Positions 50,875 to 59,924 of a DNA stretch of 64,000 bases are shown here, one piece after another; the stretch's first letter is position 1, and the number at the start of each line of letters is the position of its first letter. The notes under the pieces are model-generated. The model saw only the letters and a program-made list of their open reading frames with translations, had not been told where the DNA came from and did not search any database. Location of the stretch: contig NZ_CAKMMF010000027.1 of assembly GCF_927798095.1 (NCBI RefSeq), forward strand, positions 1 through 64,000, written 5' to 3'. A program made the translations under genes and the position numbers. This stretch comes from Paenibacillus plantiphilus (GTDB lineage Bacteria > Bacillota > Bacilli > Paenibacillales > Paenibacillaceae).

Positions 50875-51528
50875 TTACAGGTCAAAAATATCCCCATCGA
50901 TGTACCATTTGCCATCTATTCTGACAAGCTCAAATTCATCATCCCTTGTGACCAGCTCACCATCTCGTTCAATTCCGATCATATACTCAACCACTGCTTG
51001 ATTGCCGTACTCTTCTACATGAAGAATCTTATACTTCTTGGCTTCAAAATCGTAAACGTTCCGCTCCAGCTCTATCTTCGCCCGCTGAAGCTCCCTTCCT
51101 GTCAGATCGGGATTCGGCAGAAAATATTTCATCATCTCGTCGATATCTTGATCATTTGCCGCTTCAATAAATCCTTCCACAGCAGAGCCCGGATCCGACT
51201 GGCTTCCGCCGCCGCTGAACAGCTTGTATGCGCCAAATATGACAACAATGGCTATAACCGCAATAATGATAAGCTTCTTATTATCAGAACCGCTTCGAAT
51301 CGGAACGGGACCGGGACCCGGTACGGGAGTCGGTACGGGAGCTGATATGGGACCCGGTACGGGAGTCGGTACGGGAACTGATATGGGACCCGGTACGGGA
51401 GCTGATACGGGACTCGGTATCGAGGCTGGAGCTTGCATTGGTGTTGATTGCTGAATAACTGCTGAGCCGCAATTGCTGCAATATGCCACATGCTCTTCTA
51501 GTTTGTTGCCACATTTTCCGCAATACAT
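50875..51528 (-). CDS. Zinc-ribbon, Pro/Val-repeat, single-TM protein
   Basis: 217 residues. N-terminal zinc ribbon YCGKCGNKLEEHVAYCSNCG (CxxC-x12-CxxC), then a Pro-Val-Thr-Ser linker (about 32-78) built from repeats like PVPTPVPGPISA and encoded by a 36-bp minisatellite (about 51300-51425), a single TM (KLIIIAVIAIVVIFGAYKLF), and a C-terminal extracellular NTF2-like domain of the DUF4878 kind (DPGSAVEGFIEAANDQDIDEMMKYFLP, FELVRIDGKWYIDGD). The order zinc ribbon-TM-sensor-like domain matches TcaA/YvbJ-type envelope proteins. It follows the larger zinc-ribbon gene by 41 bases and is probably co-transcribed. Confidence 0.75.
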   Translation of the reverse strand: MYCGKCGNKLEEHVAYCSNCGSAVIQQSTPMQAPASIPSPVSAPVPGPISVPVPTPVPGPISAPVPTPVPGPGPVPIRSGSDNKKLIIIAVIAIVVIFGAYKLFSGGGSQSDPGSAVEGFIEAANDQDIDEMMKYFLPNPDLTGRELQRAKIELERNVYDFEAKKYKILHVEEYGNQAVVEYMIGIERDGELVTRDDEFELVRIDGKWYIDGDIFDL

Positions 51529-51569
51529 GTCTATTCCCTGCCTTTCATAATAGGAACGCGTACATTCGA

Positions 51570-53663
51570 TTATTGCTCCTTGGTGCTAATCAGCTTATAG
51601 GTCCGCAATTCGCTATCGATGACGACTAATTGAAACACAGACTTATAGCTTTTGGTCTTGACGGAGCCATCGCTGTAGGAAATATTGTACGTTTCGCTCG
51701 TTGTCACTTTATAGCTCTGCGAGTCCTCCATCGCCTGCACATCATCAACCGAAGCATGGACAAGCTCCTCTGTAATGCCCTTCGTCTCCAAATAATTAAT
51801 ATATTCATAGGATTCGTTGTAGACGGGTCCAGCAGGGTCCATTAAAGGAGCGACAATATCAAAATTGCGTTCATTGATAGCTCGCACCGAGGTTGAAAGA
51901 TAGTCAACCATAAAATTCTCAATTGTCAATTGACTGATCTCAGAGCTGGCTGCGCTAACAGTTGGCTTCCAAGCAGAGGTGAACAATGCCGGGTCCTTCT
52001 CCTCGATCTCCTTCATATTGTCGCTCATGTCATAACCGTCATAGAAGGTTTGAATAACATCAACCTGCCATTTTTTGCTCGCCTCATCATATATCAGCAC
52101 AAAATAACGCCCTTGCCCATCCTCGCCGAGGTCCGGCACTACATCCGCAGTGTAATAATACGCACTCATATACTTGGCAATGGTGAGAACGCTGACCTTC
52201 CATTTCCCTTCATCATAAGTAAGCGCAAAGGATTCCATATCGATGCTCGCTCCCGTATATTTGCCGGTATAGGAACTCTGCTGCTGCTTCTCGTAGTCGA
52301 TTCTTTCCTGGAGGGATGACTTAATATTATCTGTACCTTGTGTAATCTTCTGGACCTCGCCTGAGGTGAAAGCCTCCAGCTCTTCCTTGTTGTACTTCAC
52401 GACAGCATCCACAATTTCATCCTGTATGGGGCTGTTTTCGGCCAAATTGATTTCAACATGGCTTCCATTGATCGGAATTTCAGCGGTCTTCATCGTGCCC
52501 CACGGGTATTCGGCTTCAATGGCCAGCTTCATAGCGCCATCGGTCGTAACGGGTCCGAAGGTCTGAGTCTCGAACGGATTGATGCCGGTATCCTTGCCAT
52601 TAATGAGTAGCTTTCCCTTCAGATCGCTAACCCCATTCGTATTCGTATCGAAGGAAACCTCTTGTCCGTCCAAATATAGCGAAGCGGAGAACTCCTCCCC
52701 CGCAGTCATGACGATAGCCTCCTCTTGCTTCTCCAATGCGACGAAATCCGTCTTCAGCTTAGCCTCCAGCTTGTAAATCCCCGGGAAATACGGGCCGAAG
52801 CGCTGCGAGTAATCCGGTTTGTCCGACTTGGCTACCTCCTTGCCGTTAATCGTTAATGCGGCATCCTTATAATTCGTAGAAATTGTTATAAAAACAGGCG
52901 AAACTACCAGCTCATACTGGTCGTAGAATAAGAACTTGCCCGACTTCCTCAGATGGATGACTTCATTCTCATCCCCTTCAGCCGCCCAATCATCCTCCAG
53001 CAGGAAGGATTCCTTGGTCAGTGCCCGGATTGTTTTATTCACATATGTTGAATTTTCCTTCATGAATTTCATATAACCGCTAATCGTTTCCTCATTAATG
53101 ACAAGCTTCTCATCATCAGAGGCCAGCAATCCCGCAAGAGCCTTGCCATCCTGATCTTGAAGCGCCGTTTCAAAATTATCAATCAGCCGCTCCTTAGACG
53201 TCCAGTAAGCTCCAAACTCGTAGGCGCCGTACAAGATTCCAGCCAGAAGCACGACTGCAGCAAGCAGCAGCACATTTCTTCTGGATATTCCGCGAGTCCC
53301 GGCAGGCGGCCTGCCGTTACTAGCAGGAGGAGCAGGTTGTATCGTCGCAGGCTGCGCTGGCGCATTCGCCTGTACCGTCGCAGGCTGCGACGCCGCTGGC
53401 GTATTCGCCTGTACTTTTGGTGGCTGCGATGACGTTGGCGGCTCTGCGTGCTGGGAAGCAGCGTCCCGCGGTATTTCTGGCTGCGATATTTCTGGCTGCG
53501 CTTTTTCCGCTGACTGCGGTGCTTGCGAGCTTTTGTCCAATTGAATGCCTTGCGGGTTTGGGGGCAATTGCCCTTGCGGTGCTGGTGCTAATGAAGCTCC
53601 ACAGCCTCTGCAAAATCGATAATCGCTTTCTATTGCTGCTCCACAGCTTTGACATGTTGCCAT
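51570..53663 (-). CDS. TcaA/YvbJ-like zinc-ribbon membrane protein
   Basis: About 697 residues. Zinc ribbon CQSCGAAIESDYRFCRGCG at 4-22, a long Pro/Gln/Ala/Ser linker (about 25-120), one TM (NVLLLAAVVLLAGILYGAYEFG), then extracellular domains: a TcaA-like start (YWTSKERLIDNFETALQDQDGKALAGLLAS), beta domains with repeated DLKGKLLINGKDTGINPFE-type and ALTINGKEVAKSD-type phrases, and a C-terminal NTF2-like domain (VRAINERNFDIVAPLMDPAGPVY). TcaA in Staphylococcus affects glycopeptide susceptibility and wall synthesis; function here is inferred only from architecture. ATG 53663 has GGGGG 7 bases upstream. Confidence 0.78.
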   Translation of the reverse strand: MATCQSCGAAIESDYRFCRGCGASLAPAPQGQLPPNPQGIQLDKSSQAPQSAEKAQPEISQPEIPRDAASQHAEPPTSSQPPKVQANTPAASQPATVQANAPAQPATIQPAPPASNGRPPAGTRGISRRNVLLLAAVVLLAGILYGAYEFGAYWTSKERLIDNFETALQDQDGKALAGLLASDDEKLVINEETISGYMKFMKENSTYVNKTIRALTKESFLLEDDWAAEGDENEVIHLRKSGKFLFYDQYELVVSPVFITISTNYKDAALTINGKEVAKSDKPDYSQRFGPYFPGIYKLEAKLKTDFVALEKQEEAIVMTAGEEFSASLYLDGQEVSFDTNTNGVSDLKGKLLINGKDTGINPFETQTFGPVTTDGAMKLAIEAEYPWGTMKTAEIPINGSHVEINLAENSPIQDEIVDAVVKYNKEELEAFTSGEVQKITQGTDNIKSSLQERIDYEKQQQSSYTGKYTGASIDMESFALTYDEGKWKVSVLTIAKYMSAYYYTADVVPDLGEDGQGRYFVLIYDEASKKWQVDVIQTFYDGYDMSDNMKEIEEKDPALFTSAWKPTVSAASSEISQLTIENFMVDYLSTSVRAINERNFDIVAPLMDPAGPVYNESYEYINYLETKGITEELVHASVDDVQAMEDSQSYKVTTSETYNISYSDGSVKTKSYKSVFQLVVIDSELRTYKLISTKEQ

Positions 53664-53952
53664 TTCTATTCCCCCTGTTAGCTGTTGCACTTCTGCACCC
53701 TATTAACCTTCAAGTCATTATAGTAAAATAATACTACTTTTAAAAGTAATTTAATGCCACTTAATAGTCAATTAGTTTCGGTTTGCGAGTCTTCTTTTAG
53801 GATAAAAGTATCATTGTAAAAACCGAATAGGAAAGCGGTTATTTTGTATGATCAAAGATTGAAAATAGCTCCTCGTTTCTCAAACAAATACACGCTGACC
53901 AACGTCTATTATTCGTACAAGCTACTGACGAGGAAAGGAAGTTGAAGATGAG

Positions 53953-54762
53953 ATGAAGCTGTTTCGACTGATTATAATTGGTGGAGCTATGGCGATATTA
54001 GCAGGCTGCAACGGCAATACGAAGGAGCACGCCTTGCCCGACAATTCTCCCGTGAAGAATGAGTCCCCAAGCCAACAGGAAATGACGAATGATGCGAGCG
54101 ATTCGGATACGAATAATCATAAGCAATCAATCGCATTAAGCTTTAAGGACATTGAGGCGCCAAGGAAGCCGTTGTCCTTGCGGGACAGCAAGGCAGACAG
54201 GTACACGGCAATGATGAGGATGAAGCTCAAGAATGGGGAAATCGAAATATTTAGAAAAGCAAGCGATGAGGAGCAGGTCTATGCTGCGCTTCACATCGGT
54301 TCCAAGGTATACGAAATCGGGGAAATTGGAAATGCTGTATCTGCCGTGGATTTGTATGAAGCCTCTGACACAGCAGCATTCTCTGAGGATGATATGAAGG
54401 TGACCGGTGCGATCGGTGCGAATGCGCCAATTGCTTATTACATCGGATTAGACGAATCCGCCCCCTTCCTGCTTGTCCGAATTGACGGACATACACTGGA
54501 GGCAGATGCCAATAACGATGGCAGCCTTGAAATTATTTCGACTGTCGGCACTGCCGCAGACACGACAATCTATCAGCAGACCGGTGATCGCATCGAAGCC
54601 GCTAATGTGAATGAAGCTCTAGGCGCGCAGATTGTTGTTTATGATTCCAGTGTCAACCTGTTCCAGGCTTATGCCGAAGGTGCAGGCGAGACGTTCACGC
54701 AGTGGAAGATGACAGCCAGCACGCTGCATCTCCTGCCGCAAAAAACGATGAATCCGCAATAA
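53953..54762 (+). CDS. Lipoprotein of unknown function
   Basis: 269 residues. The signal peptide MKLFRLIIIGGAMAILAGC ends in a clear lipobox. A Ser/Asn/Asp/Glu-rich linker (about 22-55) is followed by an unrecognised globular domain (RYTAMMRMKLKNGEIEIFRKASDEEQVYAALHIGSKVYEIGEIGNA...). The DANNDGSLEI phrase resembles a Ca-binding or FG-GAP/VCBS-like loop. A GGAAG-type ribosome site is present but distant. Divergent from the zinc-ribbon gene; followed after 169 bases by the M28 peptidase gene, which has its own promoter. Confidence 0.7.
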   Translation: MKLFRLIIIGGAMAILAGCNGNTKEHALPDNSPVKNESPSQQEMTNDASDSDTNNHKQSIALSFKDIEAPRKPLSLRDSKADRYTAMMRMKLKNGEIEIFRKASDEEQVYAALHIGSKVYEIGEIGNAVSAVDLYEASDTAAFSEDDMKVTGAIGANAPIAYYIGLDESAPFLLVRIDGHTLEADANNDGSLEIISTVGTAADTTIYQQTGDRIEAANVNEALGAQIVVYDSSVNLFQAYAEGAGETFTQWKMTASTLHLLPQKTMNPQ

Positions 54763-54790
54763 CACCCTAAAAATTATTTGTTGCAAAAGA

Positions 54791-54820
54791 TTGACAGCGA
54801 AATCTGTCGAATCATATACT
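54791..54820 (+). promoter_or_regulatory. Promoter of the M28 peptidase gene
   Basis: TTGACA (54791-54796), 18-bp spacer, TATACT (54815-54820), about 110 bases before the start codon. Confidence 0.65.
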
Positions 54821-54931
54821 TCTAATTGGAAATAGTATTATTATCCATAAATTCCTGTTTCAGCGCCGCATACGGTGGTGTAACTCTCTCATAACAACCC
54901 ATTTCTTCTAAGCGAAAAGAGGTTCCTGCCT

Positions 54932-56662
54932 ATGCGTCCGAGTCCAATCATGAACGATTCAGCAGCTTCTAATAATGGCACGATATGGACGAGAATGATG
55001 CACATCATTGTCCAATCGTTGCTCATTGCTCTCGCGCTGTATCTGTCCCTGACTCCTTTTCTCCCGCCGAAAGCAGTGCCCAGTTCAGCTCCACACAATG
55101 TCTTTTCATCCGAGCGGGCTATGAAGCATCTGGAGCAAATCGCGCAAAAGCCGCATCCAACAGGCTCTGCCGAGCTCGAACGAGTAAGGAATTATTTACT
55201 CAGCCAATTGGAGGAGCTTGGCCTTGAACCCGGCATTCAGAAGTCAACGTATCCCATCAACGGACAATCTGTTGATGTCTTCAATGTGATCGCCACTATT
55301 AAGGGTACGGACAGCACCAAAGCCGTCATGCTCAGCGCTCATTATGACTCCGTGCCGGAAAGCAATGGCGCAAGCGACGATGGTTCAGGTGTAGTTACCT
55401 TACTGGAAACAGCGAGGCTTATAACGTCAGGACCAGCCTTGAAGAATGATGTCATCCTGCTGTTCACCGATGGCGAGGAGCTTGATCTGCTGGGGGCCAA
55501 AGCATTTGCAAGCCACTATTCGAATCCGTCCGATATCGGAATTGTGCTCAACTTCGAAGCCCGCGGCAAAGGCGGCCCCTCCGTCTTGTTCGAGACAGGG
55601 CAGACGCATAATTACAGCTTGATGCGCGATTTCGTCCAGGCAGCCCCGTATCCAATCGCCTATTCCTTTGTATTCAATCTGTATACCTATATGCCCAACA
55701 GTACAGATATGACCATTTTCAAGAAAATGGGCATTCAAGGGTTGAATTTCGCATACACCTATGGGCTGGATGCCTATCATACGGAAGCTGACAATATCGA
55801 CAACATCCATGAAGGAAGCCTTCAGCATCATGGCTCTCATGCAGCATCCATGGTTCAATATATGGGCAATCAGAATCTGCATGAAGCGACAGACGAGGAG
55901 AAGGCAACCTATTTCAATCTCGCAGGCCATAACGTGGTTGTCTATCCGCAAAAGTGGAACCTGTATCTGATGATTGTCACGCTCATTTTGTTCTATTGGA
56001 CTATGCATACCGGCTTGAGGAAGGGAAAGCTCTCCCTGCCAGCAACGCTTAAAGCGAGCTACACCTTCTTGTTCATTTCCTTCATCATTATGCTCGCAAT
56101 CGCTGTTTTGGGCTGGCTGCTTCAGCTTGCTTTTGCCCATAACCGGCAGCTCTTCAACGATCCTGACGTCAGCATATACCTTGGTGCTGGAATGCTGCTT
56201 CTTGCAATTGCGCTCTTGGCCAGAAGGTATCCTTCCTTCGAGAAACGGACCTCACTATACAATTTATACTTTGGCGTAGCGGTTCTGCAGCTTACCTTTG
56301 TCATCATCTCGTATTTCATTTTTCCAGGCGGAATGTATATGTTCCTATGGTCGACCATTGGCATGCTGGCGGGATTGTCCCTCGTATTCCGGCTCAACAG
56401 CATCAGGCCATCTATCATGCAGTCGATTCTAATCGTATTCGCGATTCCTGGGCTGCTTGTCTCCATACCGTTCGTTGCAATCTTGTTCATGCTGCTGCCC
56501 TTTTCACTATGGTTCGTTTTCTTTCTGGCCTGTTTGTTCCCACTCAGCTTGCTGCTGCCGTACTTCTCCTTGTGGGGGACGATTCACAAAAAGGCCATTC
56601 CTGTTATATCATTCACAGCTGGCATCCTGCTCATCGCGACCAGTCTGCTCAGAATACTGTAA
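54932..56662 (+). CDS. Membrane M28-family zinc aminopeptidase
   Basis: 576 residues: one N-terminal TM (about 24-44), an extracytoplasmic M28 peptidase domain (60-310) and about seven C-terminal TM helices (325-570), the ERMP1/Pff1-like arrangement. Zinc and catalytic residues are in place: SAHYDS (His137), GASDDGSG (Asp149), TDGEELDL (Glu182/183), NFEARG (Glu209), AYHTEADN (His283). Probably a membrane-bound exopeptidase acting outside the cell. AGAGGT lies 8 bases before the ATG. Convergent with the HAD gene; the 45-base gap contains GGGGC/GCCCC hairpin-forming repeats (56664-56700). Confidence 0.87.
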   Translation: MRPSPIMNDSAASNNGTIWTRMMHIIVQSLLIALALYLSLTPFLPPKAVPSSAPHNVFSSERAMKHLEQIAQKPHPTGSAELERVRNYLLSQLEELGLEPGIQKSTYPINGQSVDVFNVIATIKGTDSTKAVMLSAHYDSVPESNGASDDGSGVVTLLETARLITSGPALKNDVILLFTDGEELDLLGAKAFASHYSNPSDIGIVLNFEARGKGGPSVLFETGQTHNYSLMRDFVQAAPYPIAYSFVFNLYTYMPNSTDMTIFKKMGIQGLNFAYTYGLDAYHTEADNIDNIHEGSLQHHGSHAASMVQYMGNQNLHEATDEEKATYFNLAGHNVVVYPQKWNLYLMIVTLILFYWTMHTGLRKGKLSLPATLKASYTFLFISFIIMLAIAVLGWLLQLAFAHNRQLFNDPDVSIYLGAGMLLLAIALLARRYPSFEKRTSLYNLYFGVAVLQLTFVIISYFIFPGGMYMFLWSTIGMLAGLSLVFRLNSIRPSIMQSILIVFAIPGLLVSIPFVAILFMLLPFSLWFVFFLACLFPLSLLLPYFSLWGTIHKKAIPVISFTAGILLIATSLLRIL

Positions 56663-56707
56663 GGGGCGGCTATGCCCCTGCTGCCCCTGCTATGCCCCTG
56701 ATTGAAA

Positions 56708-57385
56708 TCAGCGCCCGTCCAGCTTCTTGATGAATGCAGGAACCTCCAATAAATCATCAATAATGCCATCATGCTCTGTCGGGGTAGCCCAATGAGGGTA
56801 TCTCTTCCACACGCCCTTCATTCCCGCACTTCGCGCTGCCTGCACATCATTAACGGGATGGTCGCCAATATAGACACTATCCTCCGCCTTCACCCCCAGC
56901 TTATCCAATGCCCTTCGGAAAATTTCCGGGTCTGGCTTCTTGATCCCCTCCCAGCCTGAGATGAGCAGAGCTGAAAAATACGGTTCGATTCCCAGCGCTT
57001 GAATGTTGCGGTACTGGAAATCTCCATGCGCATTCGTAATCAAACCAAGCAGCAGCCCTTCATTCTTCAATTGCTCCAGCATCTCCACCAGATTAGGGTA
57101 TGGCATGCAGCTATGGTGAAACTCTGCCACATAATCATCCAGCAGCTCCTCCCATGTTATGCCGTCTATGCCCAGCTCATTGATTAATTGTTGGTATACT
57201 TTGTCTTTCCACACATAACCCCGATTGTCCAGCGCGATAAACCGGGAAACATAGTGTTCCTGGGAGAAGTGTGACATGCAAGTGCCGGTGGAGAAACGCT
57301 CATACTGCCGTTTGGCGAATTGCTCTATCGATGCATCTCTATTTAACAGTGTTAAATCCAGATCAAATAAAACAGCTCTGATCAC
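56708..57385 (-). CDS. HAD-superfamily phosphatase, YjjG/PGP-like
   Basis: 225-residue class I HAD hydrolase with helical cap. Motif I AVLFDLDLTLLNRD (Asp8, Asp10), motif II GLITNAHG, motif III Lys in GWEGIKKPDPEIFRRAL, motif IV VYIGDHPVNDVQAARSAGM. The GIKKPDPEIF...GD-P-NDV series is typical of nucleotidase/phosphoglycolate-type members; the substrate is unknown. Three in-frame starts compete (GTG 57394, ATG 57391, GTG 57385); AAAGGG is 8 bases from GTG 57385, and that start gives the usual N-terminus. Confidence 0.85.
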   Translation of the reverse strand: MIRAVLFDLDLTLLNRDASIEQFAKRQYERFSTGTCMSHFSQEHYVSRFIALDNRGYVWKDKVYQQLINELGIDGITWEELLDDYVAEFHHSCMPYPNLVEMLEQLKNEGLLLGLITNAHGDFQYRNIQALGIEPYFSALLISGWEGIKKPDPEIFRRALDKLGVKAEDSVYIGDHPVNDVQAARSAGMKGVWKRYPHWATPTEHDGIIDDLLEVPAFIKKLDGR

Positions 57386-57473
57386 TATCATCACCCTTTC
57401 TTGCTGCTGCGGCGTTTACGTTTAAGCCCGGATTCACTTTTTCGAACCCGGGCCATTCCAATCCATTCGATTA

Positions 57474-59396
57474 TCAATCAAGCGCTAACCATTCCTTATA
57501 GGATTCATCCAAAGCAGCCTGCAATTGCTCTCTTCGCTCATAAATCTGTACGAGCCTCTCTGCATCCGTACTTAACTGAATCTGAGCCAGCTCAACATCG
57601 CATTCCGCAATCGCTTGCTCTGCAATGGATATTTCCCGTTCTATACCTGCCTTGCGCTGGTCCAGGCTTGAAGGGGCTGCCTCTGCGATATTGCGTTCCT
57701 TGCGCTTCGATTCGGCGGAAGGGGCTGATCGACTGTGGTCTCGCGTATCGCTCTGTGCGGAAGTCGCTTCCGCTCTGATCCAAAGCTCCTTGCAATCGTC
57801 ATAGTTTCCCCAATAGCTGTTCAGCCTCTTATCCTCCAACGACCATACGCGCTGCGCGATCCGATTAATAAAATATCGATCATGCGAAATTGCAAGCACG
57901 GTTCCGTCATATTCCTCCAGCAGCTCCTCCAGCGCTTCACGCGAAGCAATATCCAGATGGTTGGTCGGCTCATCCAGCAGCAGGAAATTCGGCCTTCGCT
58001 GGATCATCAGCAGTAGTCGAAGCCTTGTCCATTCCCCGCCAGACAAGCTGCGAATCTCTTTGAATACAGCAGCGCCATAGAACAGATATCGGGCCAGCAG
58101 CCCCCTTGCTTCGCCTTCTTCGATAGCCGCTTCATGCCGAATGTATTGCAGCACTGTAACGGAGAGCTGCGGCGGTTCATCCTGCGCCAAATAACCAATG
58201 TCCACCCGTGCTCCAAGCTTCACCTGGCCAGAGTCCGCGCTCTCATAACCAAGCGCAAGCTTGAATAAAGTACTCTTCCCTGCACCATTTGCGCCAATAA
58301 GAATGACGCGCTCCCCGTAAGAGAGCTTCCCGGATACATTCACAAACAGCTCTCGCTTGCCGTAGCATTTGGAGACATTGTCCAATACAAGCACATCGTT
58401 GCCTGAACGATCCTTCAGTTCCAGTTGGAACTCGACAGACTTGCGCTCCAACAGTGGACGTTTGATTTTGTCCATCCGATCCAACGCTTTCTGAATCGAA
58501 GCAGCCTTGCGGAAGAATCGCTCATCCCCGCCGATGCTGCCCCATTCCACATACCGCTTCATAGCTTCCTTCATCTGTTTGATCCGCTTCTGCTGTTCCT
58601 TATAATCCGAGAATTGCTGCAGCAGCTCCTGCTGCTTCTGTTTCTGATAGCCAGTATAATTCATAGCGTACCATGAGGCTTCCCCGTCCTCAATCTCAAT
58701 AATCCCTGTTACAACACGATCCAGAAAATATCGATCATGCGAAACGATAACACAAGTACCATCATATTCGTTAAGATAACCCTCCAGCCATTCGACAGCC
58801 TTTAGATCCAGATGGTTGGTCGGCTCATCCAGCAGCAGAAGCGAAGGCTCTGCAATTAGCAAAGCCGCCAGACTGACTTTGGTTCTCTCCCCGCCGGACA
58901 ATGTAAGGAATGGCCTCTCATATTCCGATACCGGGATGCCCATACCCCCGGCAACCCGATCGATTCTTATATCCATCTCATAGCCTCCCCCATGCTCGAA
59001 GGATTCCTGCAGTCTGGCGTACTGCTGCAGCGCTGCCTCCATCGCCGCTTCATCGGCCAGCATATCCGCCTGAGCCATCCGCTGCTCTAATTCTCTCATT
59101 TGCAGCTGCAGCGATTGGAGTTCACGGAATGCACCGGAGAGCACCGCATGCACAGTCAGATTCGGATCGTCTGACGAGTTCTGCGCCAAATAGCCGATAG
59201 TCGTTCCTTTGCGCAGAGCGATGACGCCGCCATCGGTGCTTTCCACTCCGGCAAGAAGCTTCAGCACGGTCGATTTTCCCGCGCCGTTGTGACCGATTAG
59301 TCCTGCAACCTGGCCTGCACGAAGCTCAAAGGTCAGATCCGATAGCACCAAGGCGGCTCCATAATATTTTTTAACATGCTGACAGCTTATTATCAT
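57474..59396 (-). CDS. ABC-F family ATPase, ribosome-protection type, behind an attenuator-like leader
   Basis: 640-residue soluble twin ATPase, in length and domain order like Bacillus YdiF and antibiotic-resistance ABC-F proteins. First cassette: GHNGAGKST (35-43), LSGGERTKV, LLLDEPTNHLD. Linker with coiled coil (about 245-320: EQQKRIKQMKEAMKRYVEWG, GDERFFRKAASIQKALDRM), the part that reaches the ribosomal P/E site. Second cassette: GANGAGKST, LSGGEWTRLRLL, LLLDEPTNHLD. C-terminal coiled coil (about 570-640). ATG 59396 with GGAGG 8 bases upstream is the start; the frame to 59588 only reads back through the leader terminator. The leader ORF and terminator upstream suggest induction by ribosome-stalling drugs, as known for vmlR/vga-type genes; resistance itself is not shown. 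Confidence 0.85.
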   Translation of the reverse strand: MIISCQHVKKYYGAALVLSDLTFELRAGQVAGLIGHNGAGKSTVLKLLAGVESTDGGVIALRKGTTIGYLAQNSSDDPNLTVHAVLSGAFRELQSLQLQMRELEQRMAQADMLADEAAMEAALQQYARLQESFEHGGGYEMDIRIDRVAGGMGIPVSEYERPFLTLSGGERTKVSLAALLIAEPSLLLLDEPTNHLDLKAVEWLEGYLNEYDGTCVIVSHDRYFLDRVVTGIIEIEDGEASWYAMNYTGYQKQKQQELLQQFSDYKEQQKRIKQMKEAMKRYVEWGSIGGDERFFRKAASIQKALDRMDKIKRPLLERKSVEFQLELKDRSGNDVLVLDNVSKCYGKRELFVNVSGKLSYGERVILIGANGAGKSTLFKLALGYESADSGQVKLGARVDIGYLAQDEPPQLSVTVLQYIRHEAAIEEGEARGLLARYLFYGAAVFKEIRSLSGGEWTRLRLLLMIQRRPNFLLLDEPTNHLDIASREALEELLEEYDGTVLAISHDRYFINRIAQRVWSLEDKRLNSYWGNYDDCKELWIRAEATSAQSDTRDHSRSAPSAESKRKERNIAEAAPSSLDQRKAGIEREISIAEQAIAECDVELAQIQLSTDAERLVQIYERREQLQAALDESYKEWLALD

Positions 59397-59463
59397 TTCG
59401 TTATCCTCCAGACCGTCTCCCACGCGGGGACCTGCGACAGCTGCCTGAAGACCAATACGCAGA

Positions 59464-59496
59464 GAAAAAGGGCCACGGAAAATACCCGCAGCCCTT
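59464..59496 (-). terminator. Intrinsic terminator inside the ABC-F leader (candidate attenuator)
   Basis: On the minus strand AAGGGCTGCGG (59496-59486) pairs with CCGTGGCCCTT (59478-59468) in an 11-bp stem with two G-T pairs, followed by a T run (59469-59465). It lies between the leader ORF stop and the ABC-F ribosome site, so it would cut the transcript before the gene. Confidence 0.7.
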
Positions 59497-59517
59497 AGAT
59501 GTTGCCATCCGCTAAAG

Positions 59518-59667
59518 TCAAGGCAGGAGTCGTTTCGCAAATTTGTAATTCGTATGGCTACCAATAGACAGACCTCTCCCGTCAACAAATGCAGCGTATA
59601 CGATCGCGGTCGATTCTATAATCTTCGTATAGAGAACAACAACCGCACTCACAAACTTGTTAAACAT
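59518..59667 (-). CDS. 49-codon leader ORF of the ABC-F gene
   Basis: ATG 59667 follows AGGAGGTGA (59683-59675) at 7 bases, a near-ideal ribosome site. The peptide starts MFNKFVSAVVVLYTK, ends YKFAKRLLP, and stops at TGA 59518-59520, 22 bases before the terminator stem. Within the RNA, AAGGCAGGA at the start (59675-59667) is an exact 9-base complement of TCCTGCCTT at its end (59528-59520), so the ORF can be enclosed by long-range pairing that also covers part of the ribosome site. Likely role: translation or stalling on it changes leader folding. Inference. Confidence 0.6.
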   Translation of the reverse strand: MFNKFVSAVVVLYTKIIESTAIVYAAFVDGRGLSIGSHTNYKFAKRLLP

Positions 59668-59722
59668 CCTGCCTTCACCTCCTCATATTTCACTACCCTA
59701 AACTCTACCATGAATAAGGAGT

Positions 59723-59752
59723 ATTTTACAATAAGCGTCTTATTTCAATCAA
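59723..59752 (-). promoter_or_regulatory. Probable promoter of the ABC-F leader
   Basis: On the minus strand TTGATT (59752-59747), 18-bp spacer, TAAAAT (59728-59723), about 40 bases upstream of the leader ribosome site. Confidence 0.45.
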
Positions 59753-59827
59753 TTTTTCTTCTTGAATGAAATTTCCAAACTTAGCCTTAAGTTCGGACCT
59801 ACTATTTTATTAAAATGTTTAATATTG

Positions 59828-59856
59828 TTGAATTTTGGAACATTATAAAGTAAAAT
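59828..59856 (+). promoter_or_regulatory. Promoter of the first tandem exported-protein gene
   Basis: TTGAAT (59828-59833), 17-bp spacer containing GGAACATT, TAAAAT (59851-59856). The same layout recurs at 61620-61648. Confidence 0.6.
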
Positions 59857-59924
59857 CAATCATTGTTACCATAATTGCAATATAGAGAGAGACATTCATT
59901 ATTTATTTTAGGGAGGCTTATGAA

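Noticed and set aside
51300-51430. Minisatellite as a mobile or regulatory repeat
   Set aside because: It stays in frame and encodes the Pro/Val linker of a zinc-ribbon protein, so a coding repeat explains it.
59397-59588. 64-codon extension of the second ABC-F protein
   Set aside because: It reads through the leader terminator, has no ribosome site, and the family N-terminus begins at ATG 59396.
59554-59769. Plus-strand 71-codon frame over the ABC-F leader
   Set aside because: Antisense to the better-supported leader ORF and without ribosome site or similarity.
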